Source: an uncultured Erysipelotrichaceae bacterium (GTDB lineage Bacteria > Bacillota_I > Bacilli_A > RF39 > UBA660). From it: 10,506 nucleotides of DNA. The DNA lies in assembly GCA_902783215.1 (NCBI GenBank), contig CACZQD010000075.1:1-10506 (forward strand), given 5' to 3'. Numbering within the stretch: position 1 is the stretch's first letter; the number at the start of each line of letters is the position of its first letter. The notes beneath the pieces are model-generated. The model did not search any database. It worked only from the letters and a program-made list of their open reading frames with translations, and had not been told where the DNA came from. Of the stretch, positions 1-6,964 are shown one piece after another. Made by a program: the position numbers and the translations under genes.

Positions 1-8
1 TCATAATA

Positions 9-36
9 AATTGTTTTTTCCAACAAAAAATCAATT
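9..36 (-). terminator. possible weak terminator hairpin after queH
   Basis: Two bases after the queH stop (TAG at 41-39), the minus strand can fold into a stem of about 11 base pairs. It starts AATTG and closes with CAATT, has one A-A mismatch, one G-T pair and a GTTG loop. The bases that follow are T-rich but not a clean T-run, so termination may be weak or lie further left, outside the window. Confidence 0.35.
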
Positions 37-38
37 AA

Positions 39-662
39 CTATTCATCAATTGATTTTCTTTTAGAATATATACATCCACAATAATCTTGTCGATATAATT
101 GATATTTTCTTGATAATTCTATACTTCTTTTATAACCATTTCGTTTTTTAAAATCAGCATATAAATACTTAATATGATATTCATTTTCTAACTGTTTACC
201 TATCTCATTTATCCAAGCGCTATTTTTGTATGGACTTATAGATAAAGTCGTCGTAAAATAATCAAAATTGTTTATTTTACCTAAGGATGCCGTTTTCTCC
301 ATCCTTAATTTATAGCATACAAAACATCTTTTACCGCCTTCTTGATCATTTTCCAATCCTTCAACAACTTGAAAATAATCATCAGGGTTATATTCACAAT
401 CCATAATACTAACAGGATTATCATATTTAATCTCACTAACAAATCTTTTTAATTCATCTAATCTCTTAAAGTATTCGTTTTCTTCAGTAATATTAGGATT
501 GTAATACAAAATAGTTATTTTAAAATATTTAGATAAATATTCTAAAACATATGATGAGCAAGGTGCACAACAAGCATGAAGTAATAAAGTAGGTACTTTT
601 TCACTATTTTCTATTTTTTTTAATTCTTCATCTAATAATAATTGATAATTTACTTTTAACAT
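39..662 (-). CDS. queH: epoxyqueuosine reductase QueH (DUF208 family)
   Basis: QueH performs the last step of queuosine synthesis, reducing epoxyqueuosine to queuosine in the anticodon wobble position of tRNAs with GUN anticodons; it is cytoplasmic. The 207-residue protein has the family's cysteine layout: HACCAPC at residues 29-35 near the N-terminus, a CFVC pair (C113, C116), and CGC near the C-terminus (C195, C197). Several of these cysteines hold the iron-sulfur cluster in the family. The length is typical. The ATG overlaps the end of the upstream lipoprotein gene by 7 nt (656-662), with only a weak GA-rich SD (GATGAAG), so translation is probably coupled. No other queuosine gene is visible nearby. 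Confidence 0.93.
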   Translation of the reverse strand: MLKVNYQLLLDEELKKIENSEKVPTLLLHACCAPCSSYVLEYLSKYFKITILYYNPNITEENEYFKRLDELKRFVSEIKYDNPVSIMDCEYNPDDYFQVVEGLENDQEGGKRCFVCYKLRMEKTASLGKINNFDYFTTTLSISPYKNSAWINEIGKQLENEYHIKYLYADFKKRNGYKRSIELSRKYQLYRQDYCGCIYSKRKSIDE

Positions 663-1360
663 GCTTCATCACAGTAATTATTTACTAGTTCCTTAATATA
701 ATCAGCATATATACCACTTAATTCATCATACTGATCATCAGATAACTCGTCATATCCATTCTTTTGTGATTTTACAGTTGATGTATGAGTACCAACTATT
801 TTACCTTCATTAACAAATATTATAAGTGGAACATAAATACGTTTTTCTCCAACTTTATATTCCTTACCTTTATTATCTGTTATAACATAATCATCTAATT
901 CTTTATCTAATACTTTAAGTAGTTTTAAATATCCATCATCACCCTTAATCTCTTTTCCATATTCATCCTTTTTATATACAACTTTACCATTTTTTACTTC
1001 ATATTCATCTCTTTTACCAGTTACATTAATATAATAAATAGTATCTATTTTATAATCTTTAGCAGCTTCTAAAAGAACTGGTAAAGCAGTTCTACACCAA
1101 GGACATTCTGGAAAACCTAAATAAACTATTCCAGTACCTTTTTTTATAACATCTAAAACTTCATCAAAATCAGAATATTTAATAGGATTATTCTTATCAA
1201 TTTTAATCTTTTTAATAGTTTTTCCATTACTACTTTTCTTACCATTTAATGATTCATACTCATTTTTAAACTTTAAAGCATCACTTTGCTTTTCTTTATT
1301 ACATCCTGCAAGTGTTAGTATTGCTACACAAACAAATAAAATTAAAAATAATTTCTTCAT
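656..1360 (-). CDS. thioredoxin-fold lipoprotein with CPWC motif
   Basis: A secreted, membrane-anchored thiol protein of 234 residues. Residues 1-20 are a lipoprotein signal peptide with lipobox LAGC (acylated Cys20). A Lys/Ser-rich linker follows, then a thioredoxin-like domain with the redox motif C86-P-W-C89 in the context GFPECPWCR, followed by a helix (LPVLLEAA). The segment YVPLIIFVNEGK has the cis-proline and beta-strand look of thioredoxin folds. Two further cysteines close the protein (C230, C234). I chose the ATG at 1360 because the signal peptide begins there and a GGTGG SD lies 4 nt upstream; extending the frame to 1390 would need a TTG and put unrelated residues before the signal. 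It is probably a disulfide reductase or oxidase at the cell surface; the substrate is unknown. Related thioredoxin-fold proteins are annotated as bacteriocin-transport accessory proteins, but nothing here supports that role. Confidence 0.8.
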   Translation of the reverse strand: MKKLFLILFVCVAILTLAGCNKEKQSDALKFKNEYESLNGKKSSNGKTIKKIKIDKNNPIKYSDFDEVLDVIKKGTGIVYLGFPECPWCRTALPVLLEAAKDYKIDTIYYINVTGKRDEYEVKNGKVVYKKDEYGKEIKGDDGYLKLLKVLDKELDDYVITDNKGKEYKVGEKRIYVPLIIFVNEGKIVGTHTSTVKSQKNGYDELSDDQYDELSGIYADYIKELVNNYCDEAC

Positions 1361-1364
1361 AAAA

Positions 1365-1369
1365 CCACC
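1365..1369 (-). promoter_or_regulatory. SD deciding the lipoprotein start
   Basis: GGTGG on the minus strand lies 4 nt before the ATG at 1360. It supports that start over any upstream extension. Confidence 0.5.
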
Positions 1370-1375
1370 AAAAAT

Positions 1376-1404
1376 ATTATAACATGTCAAAAAAAAATAT
1401 ACAA
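1376..1404 (-). promoter_or_regulatory. extended -10 promoter for lipoprotein-queH
   Basis: The minus strand carries a perfect TATAAT (1376-1381) preceded by TGT, giving an extended -10 (TGnTATAAT). A weak -35-like TTGTAT lies 17 nt further upstream (1399-1404). It directly follows the terminator of the upstream gene. The predicted transcript start, about 1368-1370, would leave a leader of only about 10 nt. Confidence 0.55.
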
Positions 1405-1424
1405 TAATTAAATTACTGTATATT
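1389..1424 (-). terminator. intrinsic terminator of the membrane-anchored vanY-like gene
   Basis: On the minus strand AATATACAGTAA (1424-1413) pairs with TTATTGTATATT (1407-1396) across a 5-nt loop. This is 12 pairs with one G-T, followed by a run of nine T (1397-1389). The stem is AT-rich, but the T-run is convincing. It begins at the last base of the gene's TAA stop. Confidence 0.65.
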
Positions 1425-2569
1425 TAATAATTATATTCACTAGTTAAACCAAAATATTTCTCAAGTGTAATCCAATCTCCGTTATTATATAATTTAGTTG
1501 CTAAATCAACTCCTACATACCTAAAATGCCAAGCTTCATAAATATATCCGGTTTCATTAGTTTTTCCTTTAGGATATCTTAATATAAAACCATAACGATA
1601 ACAGTTTTCATTTAACCATCTACCTTCATTGGTATTTTCAAAACTAACATCAACTAAATTAAGATCAAAAGCCAGTCCAGATTGGTGCTCCGAATGTCCT
1701 GGGCGAGCACTATATGTATCAGCAGCTTCTTTCCCATCTTTTGATACATAATTATTATATAAAGTATTTTGTGTATCATATGATCTAAAACCACTAACTA
1801 CAAATAAACTTAGTCCAACAGCTTTAGCATCAGCAGACATTTTATTAAAAGCGGTCATCGTTTCATCAGTTAATCCACCTGGATTATATGTTGATGGTAA
1901 GGAATAAGTTTTATTAGCTATTAAAATACCATCTACATATGTTATACCATCTTTAACAACCATATTATGTCCATTACTTGTTTTTTTACTATTAGACTTA
2001 AAAGCTTTATTACTATTTGATGATGAAACCTCTAAAATAAAATCTTCACTACACTTATTACCACTAGAATCTTCCGCAATATATTTAAGTTTGTATTTCC
2101 CTTCTTTTCCTAAGTCATAATCACCTACTATTTTAGGATTTATTACTTCTTTTGAATTATCAGTAACTTCTACACTATCTAATAAATCAATATTACTATC
2201 TATACTCACTGTGATTTTATCTTGATATTTTATTTTAGGTTTGATTGTATCTACTACATTTACTGTATATGAATAAGTTTTTTCTTTTGTTAAATTAGGT
2301 TTTACCTTAATCTTAATTTCTTTTTTTCCTAGTTTACTAGAATCTACTTTTTCCTTTTTGGTAATTATTTTCCCATTTTTAATATTTTTAATATTATCTA
2401 AATTATACATTTTACTATTAATTTCAATATTAACTTCTTTTTTATACTTAATATTTAATTTAAATTTATTATAATAGAAAATAGTACAAAATATTGGCAT
2501 TAATAAAACAATTATTAATAGTACTATTCTTTTAACTCTTAGCTTTCTTCTTTTTTTTACTATTTTCAC
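1424..2569 (-). CDS. membrane-anchored VanY/LdcB-family carboxypeptidase
   Basis: A zinc carboxypeptidase of the VanY/peptidase M15 family, which removes the terminal D-Ala of peptidoglycan stem peptides (D,D- or L,D-specific; the sequence does not decide which). The 381 residues comprise a basic N-terminus, one membrane segment at about 14-32, an extracellular stretch with an Ig-like/DUF5011-type domain (about 105-182, with DTIKP and EDSSGN), a Ser/Asn/Lys linker, and the peptidase domain (about 220-365). The catalytic set is complete: SxHxxGxAxD with zinc ligands H295 and D302, and EAWH with E345 and zinc ligand H348; substrate-site R262 sits in SGFRS. The start is GTG, chosen because AGGTGA lies 4 nt upstream. 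It has its own promoter and terminator, so it looks monocistronic. It probably trims the wall from outside the membrane. Confidence 0.88.
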   Translation of the reverse strand: MKIVKKRRKLRVKRIVLLIIVLLMPIFCTIFYYNKFKLNIKYKKEVNIEINSKMYNLDNIKNIKNGKIITKKEKVDSSKLGKKEIKIKVKPNLTKEKTYSYTVNVVDTIKPKIKYQDKITVSIDSNIDLLDSVEVTDNSKEVINPKIVGDYDLGKEGKYKLKYIAEDSSGNKCSEDFILEVSSSNSNKAFKSNSKKTSNGHNMVVKDGITYVDGILIANKTYSLPSTYNPGGLTDETMTAFNKMSADAKAVGLSLFVVSGFRSYDTQNTLYNNYVSKDGKEAADTYSARPGHSEHQSGLAFDLNLVDVSFENTNEGRWLNENCYRYGFILRYPKGKTNETGYIYEAWHFRYVGVDLATKLYNNGDWITLEKYFGLTSEYNY

Positions 2570-2597
2570 TCTATCACCTATTTTTTATTCCTATATA

Positions 2598-2627
2598 ATT
2601 ATATAAGATAAAAACAAAAAAAGTCAA
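2598..2627 (-). promoter_or_regulatory. sigma-A-type promoter of the membrane-anchored vanY-like gene
   Basis: The minus strand reads TTGACT (2627-2622), an 18-nt spacer, then TATAAT (2603-2598). The predicted start near 2591 gives a leader of about 20 nt ending in AGGTGA and GTG. The -10 lies inside a 14-bp perfect AT palindrome (2592-2605). The -35 is formed from the 3' arm of the preceding terminator. Confidence 0.7.
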
Positions 2628-2642
2628 TATTTAAATTGACTT
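2616..2642 (-). terminator. intrinsic terminator of the proS-to-yugP operon
   Basis: On the minus strand AAGTCAAT (2642-2635) and ATTGACTT (2628-2621) form a perfect 8-bp stem around a 6-nt loop, followed by T-rich sequence (seven T from 2622 to 2616, then G and four more T). It lies five bases past the TAG stop of the yugP-like gene. Confidence 0.7.
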
Positions 2643-2647
2643 AATTT

Positions 2648-3331
2648 CTAATTTCTTCGATTATCATGTATTAATATTAATCTAAGTATTTGTAAAATAG
2701 TTGTGGTAAGAGAAGCTACATAAGTTAAAGCAGCAGCTGTTAACATCGCTTTTGCGCCATCATAATCATTACTATCAGATAAAGAATACTCCTTTATCTT
2801 TTTTAAAGCTCTACTTGATGCATTAAACTCAACAGGCAGTGTGATTAAATGAAATAGTAAAATTACACATAACAAAGCAATACCTATCCAAAAAAACTTA
2901 TTATTACCAAATAAAAATCCAATTATAATTGCAAAATATCCAGCATATGATGAAAAATTAACTGCTGGCACGATCATACTTCTAATCCTCATTGGAGTAT
3001 ACCCTTCCTTATCTTGAATTGCATGACCGCATTCATGAGCTGCAACAGCAAGTGAAGCAATACTTTTACCATGAAATACATGTGAAGATAATCGAACTAC
3101 TTTTCTAGAAGGATCATAGTGATCAGTAAGATGCCCAGGTTGTTCAACAACATATACATTATCTAATCCATTTTTATCTAGTATTTCACGAGCAACTTCA
3201 GCACCAGTAATCGCTTTAGAATTACGTTTTTTACTATATTTACTATAAGATAATGAAATATATCCTTGAGCAGCTAAAGTTATAACAATTGCAATTAACA
3301 TAAAACCATAATTAATCGTAAAATAATACAC
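2648..3331 (-). CDS. yugP: membrane zinc metallopeptidase, YugP-like (Zn_peptidase_2)
   Basis: A 227-residue membrane protein of the YugP/Zn_peptidase_2 family; the physiological substrate of this family is not well known. There is an N-terminal membrane segment (about 5-27), then a cytoplasmic or surface part with the family hallmark DHYDP (70-74), then H99-E-C-G-H103 as the zinc-binding HExxH. Two or three hydrophobic segments follow (about 126-142, 147-166, 195-220). LPVEFNAS (165-172) probably supplies the third zinc ligand, E168. The GTG start shares its G with the stop of the upstream RDD gene (TAGTG), and GGGTGA lies 6 nt upstream, so translation is coupled. The next in-frame ATG, at residue 11, would cut into the first membrane segment. 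It is the last gene before the operon terminator. Confidence 0.88.
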   Translation of the reverse strand: MYYFTINYGFMLIAIVITLAAQGYISLSYSKYSKKRNSKAITGAEVAREILDKNGLDNVYVVEQPGHLTDHYDPSRKVVRLSSHVFHGKSIASLAVAAHECGHAIQDKEGYTPMRIRSMIVPAVNFSSYAGYFAIIIGFLFGNNKFFWIGIALLCVILLFHLITLPVEFNASSRALKKIKEYSLSDSNDYDGAKAMLTAAALTYVASLTTTILQILRLILIHDNRRN

Positions 3332-4077
3332 TATTTCTCACCCTTTTTCTTTTGTTTTTCTTCAACTATTTCAGCTTCCATTACTTCATCTTTTTTATCA
3401 TCAATGACAACCACACTAGTTTGTGCGACAAAATCATGTAATCCACGTCCACTTTTGCTCATGAAAACCATAAGTAAAGTTAATAATTGAATGCCTCGAC
3501 CAATTTCATTGACTATAAGAGAAGAAGTATAAAAACTTGAAACATTTAAATTAAAAGCTAAAATAAGTATTACAATGTATGACCATACATTATATAAAAT
3601 AAATGATCTTAATAATAATTGCCATATTTTTGCATCAGAATTATCAACACTAACCACTTTCAAATGCATTAATCTTTTACCTAATGTTTGACCATTAAAT
3701 GAGGCCTGGAAGATACCAAAATATCCCAAGATAAATGCCATATATATAATATAATATATTACTGAATTACGTGATATATTATACTGTAATTTCTTTAATT
3801 TTTTTTCATAATCTTTTTCTTGCTTTTTTAATTCTTTTTTCTCAATATTATATCTTTTCTTTGTTATTTTTTTATCTTTATATTTTGCCTCTAATTTAGA
3901 TTGTTTGCTAATATGTTTAGTATATTTTTCAGTAATTTTAGTATATTCATTATTATATTTTTTATAATTACTATATTGAAAATTAATCTTATCAATAGAC
4001 GTTAACATAGTTACAATAACAGTAATTATAACCATATCAATAGCATACGCACCAATTCTTTTAAATACCTTTTTCAT
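3331..4077 (-). CDS. RDD-family membrane protein with coiled-coil insertion
   Basis: An integral membrane protein of the RDD family, whose members are poorly defined (some are linked to ion or osmolyte transport). Family signatures: R7 and D14 in RIGAYAID within the first membrane helix (about 9-27), GQTLGKRLMHLKVV (129-142), and GRGLHDFVAQTSVV (210-223) near the end. Further hydrophobic segments lie at about 104-123, 157-177 and 187-206. Between helix 1 and helix 2 there is an unusual, very Lys/Glu/Tyr-rich stretch (about 35-102) with predicted coiled-coil character. The tail is charged (about 225-248). An SD (GGTGA) lies 4 nt before the ATG. It follows alaS after 17 nt and shares one base with the yugP-like gene. 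Function unknown. Confidence 0.82.
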   Translation of the reverse strand: MKKVFKRIGAYAIDMVIITVIVTMLTSIDKINFQYSNYKKYNNEYTKITEKYTKHISKQSKLEAKYKDKKITKKRYNIEKKELKKQEKDYEKKLKKLQYNISRNSVIYYIIYMAFILGYFGIFQASFNGQTLGKRLMHLKVVSVDNSDAKIWQLLLRSFILYNVWSYIVILILAFNLNVSSFYTSSLIVNEIGRGIQLLTLLMVFMSKSGRGLHDFVAQTSVVVIDDKKDEVMEAEIVEEKQKKKGEK

Positions 4078-4094
4078 CTAGTCACCATATCTTT

Positions 4095-5837
4095 CTATTC
4101 ATCTATTAAAACTGCTTTAATTCGACGAACTCCCGCACTACTAGCTTCCTCTTTTTTTATTTTAAATATTCCTAATTCATTAGTATTTTTTACATGTGGT
4201 CCTCCACATAGTTCTTTAGAAACATCACCAATTGAATAAACAGTAACAATATCAGGATACTTTTCTATAAACATACATTCAGCTCCTGATTTAATTGCAT
4301 CCTCTTTCTTCATTTCCTCCTTTGTAACATCAAGTCCTTCTTTAATCCAAGTGTTTACTAATGATTCAACCTGCTCTTTTTCTTCGACAGATAATTTATG
4401 ATCACAACTAAAATCAAAACGCATTCTCTGTTCTGTAATATTTGAACCTCTTTGATGAACATAGTCACCAATTACCTTTTTTAAAGCCGCATTAAGCAAA
4501 TGTGTAGCTGTATGATACTTAGTTTCAATTAAACTATTACCAGCTAAGCCACCTTTAAATTTTTGTGCCGAACTAGCTCTAGATTTTTCTTGATGCTCCT
4601 TAAACTTTTGATAAAATCCTTCTTCATCTACTTTTAAATTTCTTTCACTAGCAAGTTCCATAGTAAGTTCAATTGGAAATCCATACGTATCATATAGTTT
4701 AAAAGCTGTTTTAGCATCTAAATCTTTATTAGCTACTTTTTCAAATTCTCTTAATCCTTTATTTAAAGTACGATTAAATTTAATTTTTTCATTTTTTAAT
4801 ACTTCTAAAACAATATCTTTATTTTCCTCTAATTCCTTATAATACTTTTTATATTTATCGATAATTAATAAAGCTAACTCTTGTTCAAAATCACTATCAA
4901 TATTTATTTCTAGCTTTTTAGCATGACGAATTAATCTTCTAATTAATCTTCTTAAAATATAACCTTGATCAGTATTAGAAGGTTTTATTAAAGAAGGATC
5001 AGCAGAAATAAACACACTAGTACGAATATGATCAGCAATTATTCTCATGCTTTTTTCATTACCTTTATAAGATTTATTTGATAATCTTTCAATACATTCA
5101 ATAACATTTGCCCAAATACTTGTCTGATAGTTATCTAAAACTCCTTCTAAAACTGAAGTAATTCTTTCAACTCCCATACCAGTATCAACATTCTTTTTAG
5201 GTAAATCAGTCACAGTTCCATCATTATGTTTTTCAAATTGCATAAATACATCATTCCATATTTCAACCCAACGATCATCATCAGGATCAAACACATCTGG
5301 AACCTCTTCATCACTACGCCAATAAAACATCTCAGTATCAGATCCACATGGTCCAACTTCACCAGCAATCCAGAAATTATCATCCTCTGTTTCGACTATT
5401 CTTTTCTCACTAATACCTAAACTTTTCCATAATTCAATTGATTCAGTATCTCTTGGAATAATATCGTTACCTTTAAAAACAGTAACAGCTAACTTATCAA
5501 CAGGTATTTTTAATACATCCGTTAAAAATTCAAAGCTCCAAGTAATAGCCTCCTTTTTAAAATAATCACCTAAACTCCAATTACCAAGCATTTCAAAAAA
5601 GGTATGATGAAAAGTATCTCCTACCTCATCTAAATCATTAGTTCTAATACACTTTTGATAATCACACAAACGAGTTCCCAAAGGATGAGACTGACCCATT
5701 AAATACGGAATCAAAGGTTGCATACCAGCAGTATTAAAAAGTACACTAGAATCATTTTCCGGAACCACTGGCGCACTAGGTATTTGTACATGTCCTTTAC
5801 TCTTAAAAAAATCAATATATAAATCTTTAATGTTCAT
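4095..5837 (-). CDS. alaS: alanyl-tRNA synthetase, naturally reduced form
   Basis: A class II aminoacyl-tRNA synthetase that charges tRNA-Ala with alanine in the cytoplasm. From the ATG at 5837 it has 580 residues, against about 875 in most bacteria. Present: the catalytic core (about 1-240, with TFFEMLGNWSLGDYF at 79-93 and DTGMGVER at 218-225), the helical tRNA-recognition region (to about 430), and the editing core with H442xxxH446 and C544GGPH548 (four zinc ligands). Missing: the beta-barrel segment of about 110 residues that normally sits just before HxxxH, and the whole C-terminal coiled-coil plus C-Ala part; the protein ends just after AGVRRIKAVL. I chose ATG 5837 over GTG 5846 because AAAGGA (5848-5853) lies 10 nt before the ATG and only 1 nt before the GTG. 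It overlaps the upstream vanY-like gene by 11 nt. Both ends of the frame look intact, so this is a real short form, not a broken gene. Confidence 0.93.
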   Translation of the reverse strand: MNIKDLYIDFFKSKGHVQIPSAPVVPENDSSVLFNTAGMQPLIPYLMGQSHPLGTRLCDYQKCIRTNDLDEVGDTFHHTFFEMLGNWSLGDYFKKEAITWSFEFLTDVLKIPVDKLAVTVFKGNDIIPRDTESIELWKSLGISEKRIVETEDDNFWIAGEVGPCGSDTEMFYWRSDEEVPDVFDPDDDRWVEIWNDVFMQFEKHNDGTVTDLPKKNVDTGMGVERITSVLEGVLDNYQTSIWANVIECIERLSNKSYKGNEKSMRIIADHIRTSVFISADPSLIKPSNTDQGYILRRLIRRLIRHAKKLEINIDSDFEQELALLIIDKYKKYYKELEENKDIVLEVLKNEKIKFNRTLNKGLREFEKVANKDLDAKTAFKLYDTYGFPIELTMELASERNLKVDEEGFYQKFKEHQEKSRASSAQKFKGGLAGNSLIETKYHTATHLLNAALKKVIGDYVHQRGSNITEQRMRFDFSCDHKLSVEEKEQVESLVNTWIKEGLDVTKEEMKKEDAIKSGAECMFIEKYPDIVTVYSIGDVSKELCGGPHVKNTNELGIFKIKKEEASSAGVRRIKAVLIDE

Positions 5838-6429
5838 TCTTATCACGTCCTTTATTTAATACATATTCTTCTAATGTTTGACCATTTTTTTCAATCTCTT
5901 TAGCATTCTTTATTCCAACATATCTAATATGCCATGGTTCATAACTATAACCCGTAATATGTTCTTTACCCTTAGGATATCTTAAAATAAAGCCATAATC
6001 ACTTAAATATTCATGTATTTTTAAAAATATATCTTCATTAGCAAATAAATCATCATTTTCAATAATTGCTTTACCATTAATTATTAATCCTATATCTAAA
6101 GCTAAACCTGTATGGTGTTCACTAGTGCGTACTGGTGCGACATATTTTTTTACATACTCACTACCATATTTATTAATAAAATCATCAATTATTTCTTGCT
6201 GTTCTTCAATACTTCTATATGCAGAATCTAAGCCAATATAAATACCCTTACTTTCTAAATAATTCTTTAATTTAAGATATGCATCATAAGTTTTTTCTTC
6301 AACTAAAATACTATCTCCTAAAATATCTTTACAATCAATTAAACAAACCTTTTCGAAATAATTATCATCTATTAAATTTGATTTATTAACAACAATTAAA
6401 TAATTCATAATATTACTTTTTCTATTCAT
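5827..6429 (-). CDS. cytoplasmic VanY-like D-Ala carboxypeptidase
   Basis: A 200-residue VanY/M15-type zinc peptidase made of the catalytic domain alone. Active-site residues are all visible: R72 in SAYRS, zinc ligands H105 and D112 in SEHHTGLALD, and E164 and H167 in EPWH; the FILRYPKGK and RYVG segments match the membrane-anchored paralogue at 1424-2569. It has no signal peptide, lipobox or membrane segment, so it should stay in the cytoplasm, where a D-Ala-releasing peptidase could act on recycled muropeptides or precursors (inference). The ATG at 6429 overlaps the upstream gene by 8 nt and has only a distant GGA; an in-frame ATG at 6408 is an equally possible start, as MNYLIVVNK resembles a natural N-terminus. 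The end overlaps alaS by 11 nt. Confidence 0.85.
   Translation of the reverse strand: MNRKSNIMNYLIVVNKSNLIDDNYFEKVCLIDCKDILGDSILVEEKTYDAYLKLKNYLESKGIYIGLDSAYRSIEEQQEIIDDFINKYGSEYVKKYVAPVRTSEHHTGLALDIGLIINGKAIIENDDLFANEDIFLKIHEYLSDYGFILRYPKGKEHITGYSYEPWHIRYVGIKNAKEIEKNGQTLEEYVLNKGRDKNEH
5848..5853 (-). promoter_or_regulatory. SD deciding the alaS start
   Basis: AAAGGA on the minus strand lies 10 nt before the ATG at 5837 but abuts the alternative GTG at 5846. It therefore favours the ATG start. It sits inside the coding sequence of the preceding vanY-like gene. Confidence 0.6.
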
Positions 6430-6964
6430 TTTCTATTTTATCCATTAATTCAATAACTTTTTTATTTAAATCATCTAAAGTACCATCATTTAATAAAGTA
6501 TAGTCATATCCTTTATATCCATCTAAATCTTTTTCAGTAAAATGCTTCTTTTCATTTTCACTTAATCCATTATCAAAATTAGATCTAACTACTTCGATAG
6601 CATATACATTATCAATATTTTTCTTAACATCTTCAATTTCTATTTTAGCTCTCGCATCGGAAATAGTAATAACATCAAAATAATTAGAATATATTTTAAT
6701 ATCATCAATAATTCTTTTAACAAAGAAATCAAAGCCCATTTGTTTTCTAATTACTTCTGTACCTAATTCTTGTAAGAAACTACGTGGTTTTGTTTCTTCA
6801 CTTCCATCCCAACCGCTAATTTTTTTAGCGTATTCTTTAATATATGAAGAATATTGTAAATTAATTGTTTTTTTATCACTATAATAATTTCTAATCATTT
6901 CAGCAGTTGTATCTTTACCATTACGAGCTTTACCACATATAATAAATACTTTAGTCTGTTTCAT
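6422..6964 (-). CDS. P-loop kinase, deoxynucleoside monophosphate kinase-like
   Basis: A 180-residue P-loop NTPase resembling phage-type (T4 gp1-like) deoxynucleoside monophosphate kinases, which phosphorylate dNMPs to dNDPs. Seen: the Walker A variant GKARNGKDT (11-19) at the end of the first strand (VFIIC); SFLQELGTEVIRKQMGFDFFVKRI (62-85), similar to the LLQ-GTE-R-FW segment of that family; and an ISDAR motif (101-105) in the place of its DVRF-type element, followed by an acidic helix. I chose the ATG at 6964 because AGGGAG (6971-6976) lies 6 nt upstream; the frame is open to 7000 but without support. It overlaps the upstream gene by 14 nt and the downstream one by 8 nt. The exact substrate cannot be read from sequence; adenylate-kinase-like roles remain possible. 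Confidence 0.7.
   Translation of the reverse strand: MKQTKVFIICGKARNGKDTTAEMIRNYYSDKKTINLQYSSYIKEYAKKISGWDGSEETKPRSFLQELGTEVIRKQMGFDFFVKRIIDDIKIYSNYFDVITISDARAKIEIEDVKKNIDNVYAIEVVRSNFDNGLSENEKKHFTEKDLDGYKGYDYTLLNDGTLDDLNKKVIELMDKIENE

Noticed and set aside
1424..2569. Vancomycin-resistance cluster because of VanY-like genes
   Set aside because: There is no vanH, vanA, vanX or vanRS nearby; VanY-type peptidases are common wall-trimming enzymes.
2592..2605. 14-bp palindrome as a dedicated operator
   Set aside because: TATATAATTATATA is simply an AT-only -10 region; in DNA this AT-rich it is weak evidence for a regulator site.
5226..5420. 64-codon plus-strand open frame
   Set aside because: It lies wholly antisense inside the conserved catalytic core of alaS, has no SD-promoter pair and has no recognisable protein features.
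5838..5846. GTG start for alaS at 5846
   Set aside because: The AAAGGA SD would be only 1 nt away; the ATG at 5837 has a workable 10-nt spacing and the normal AlaRS N-terminus.
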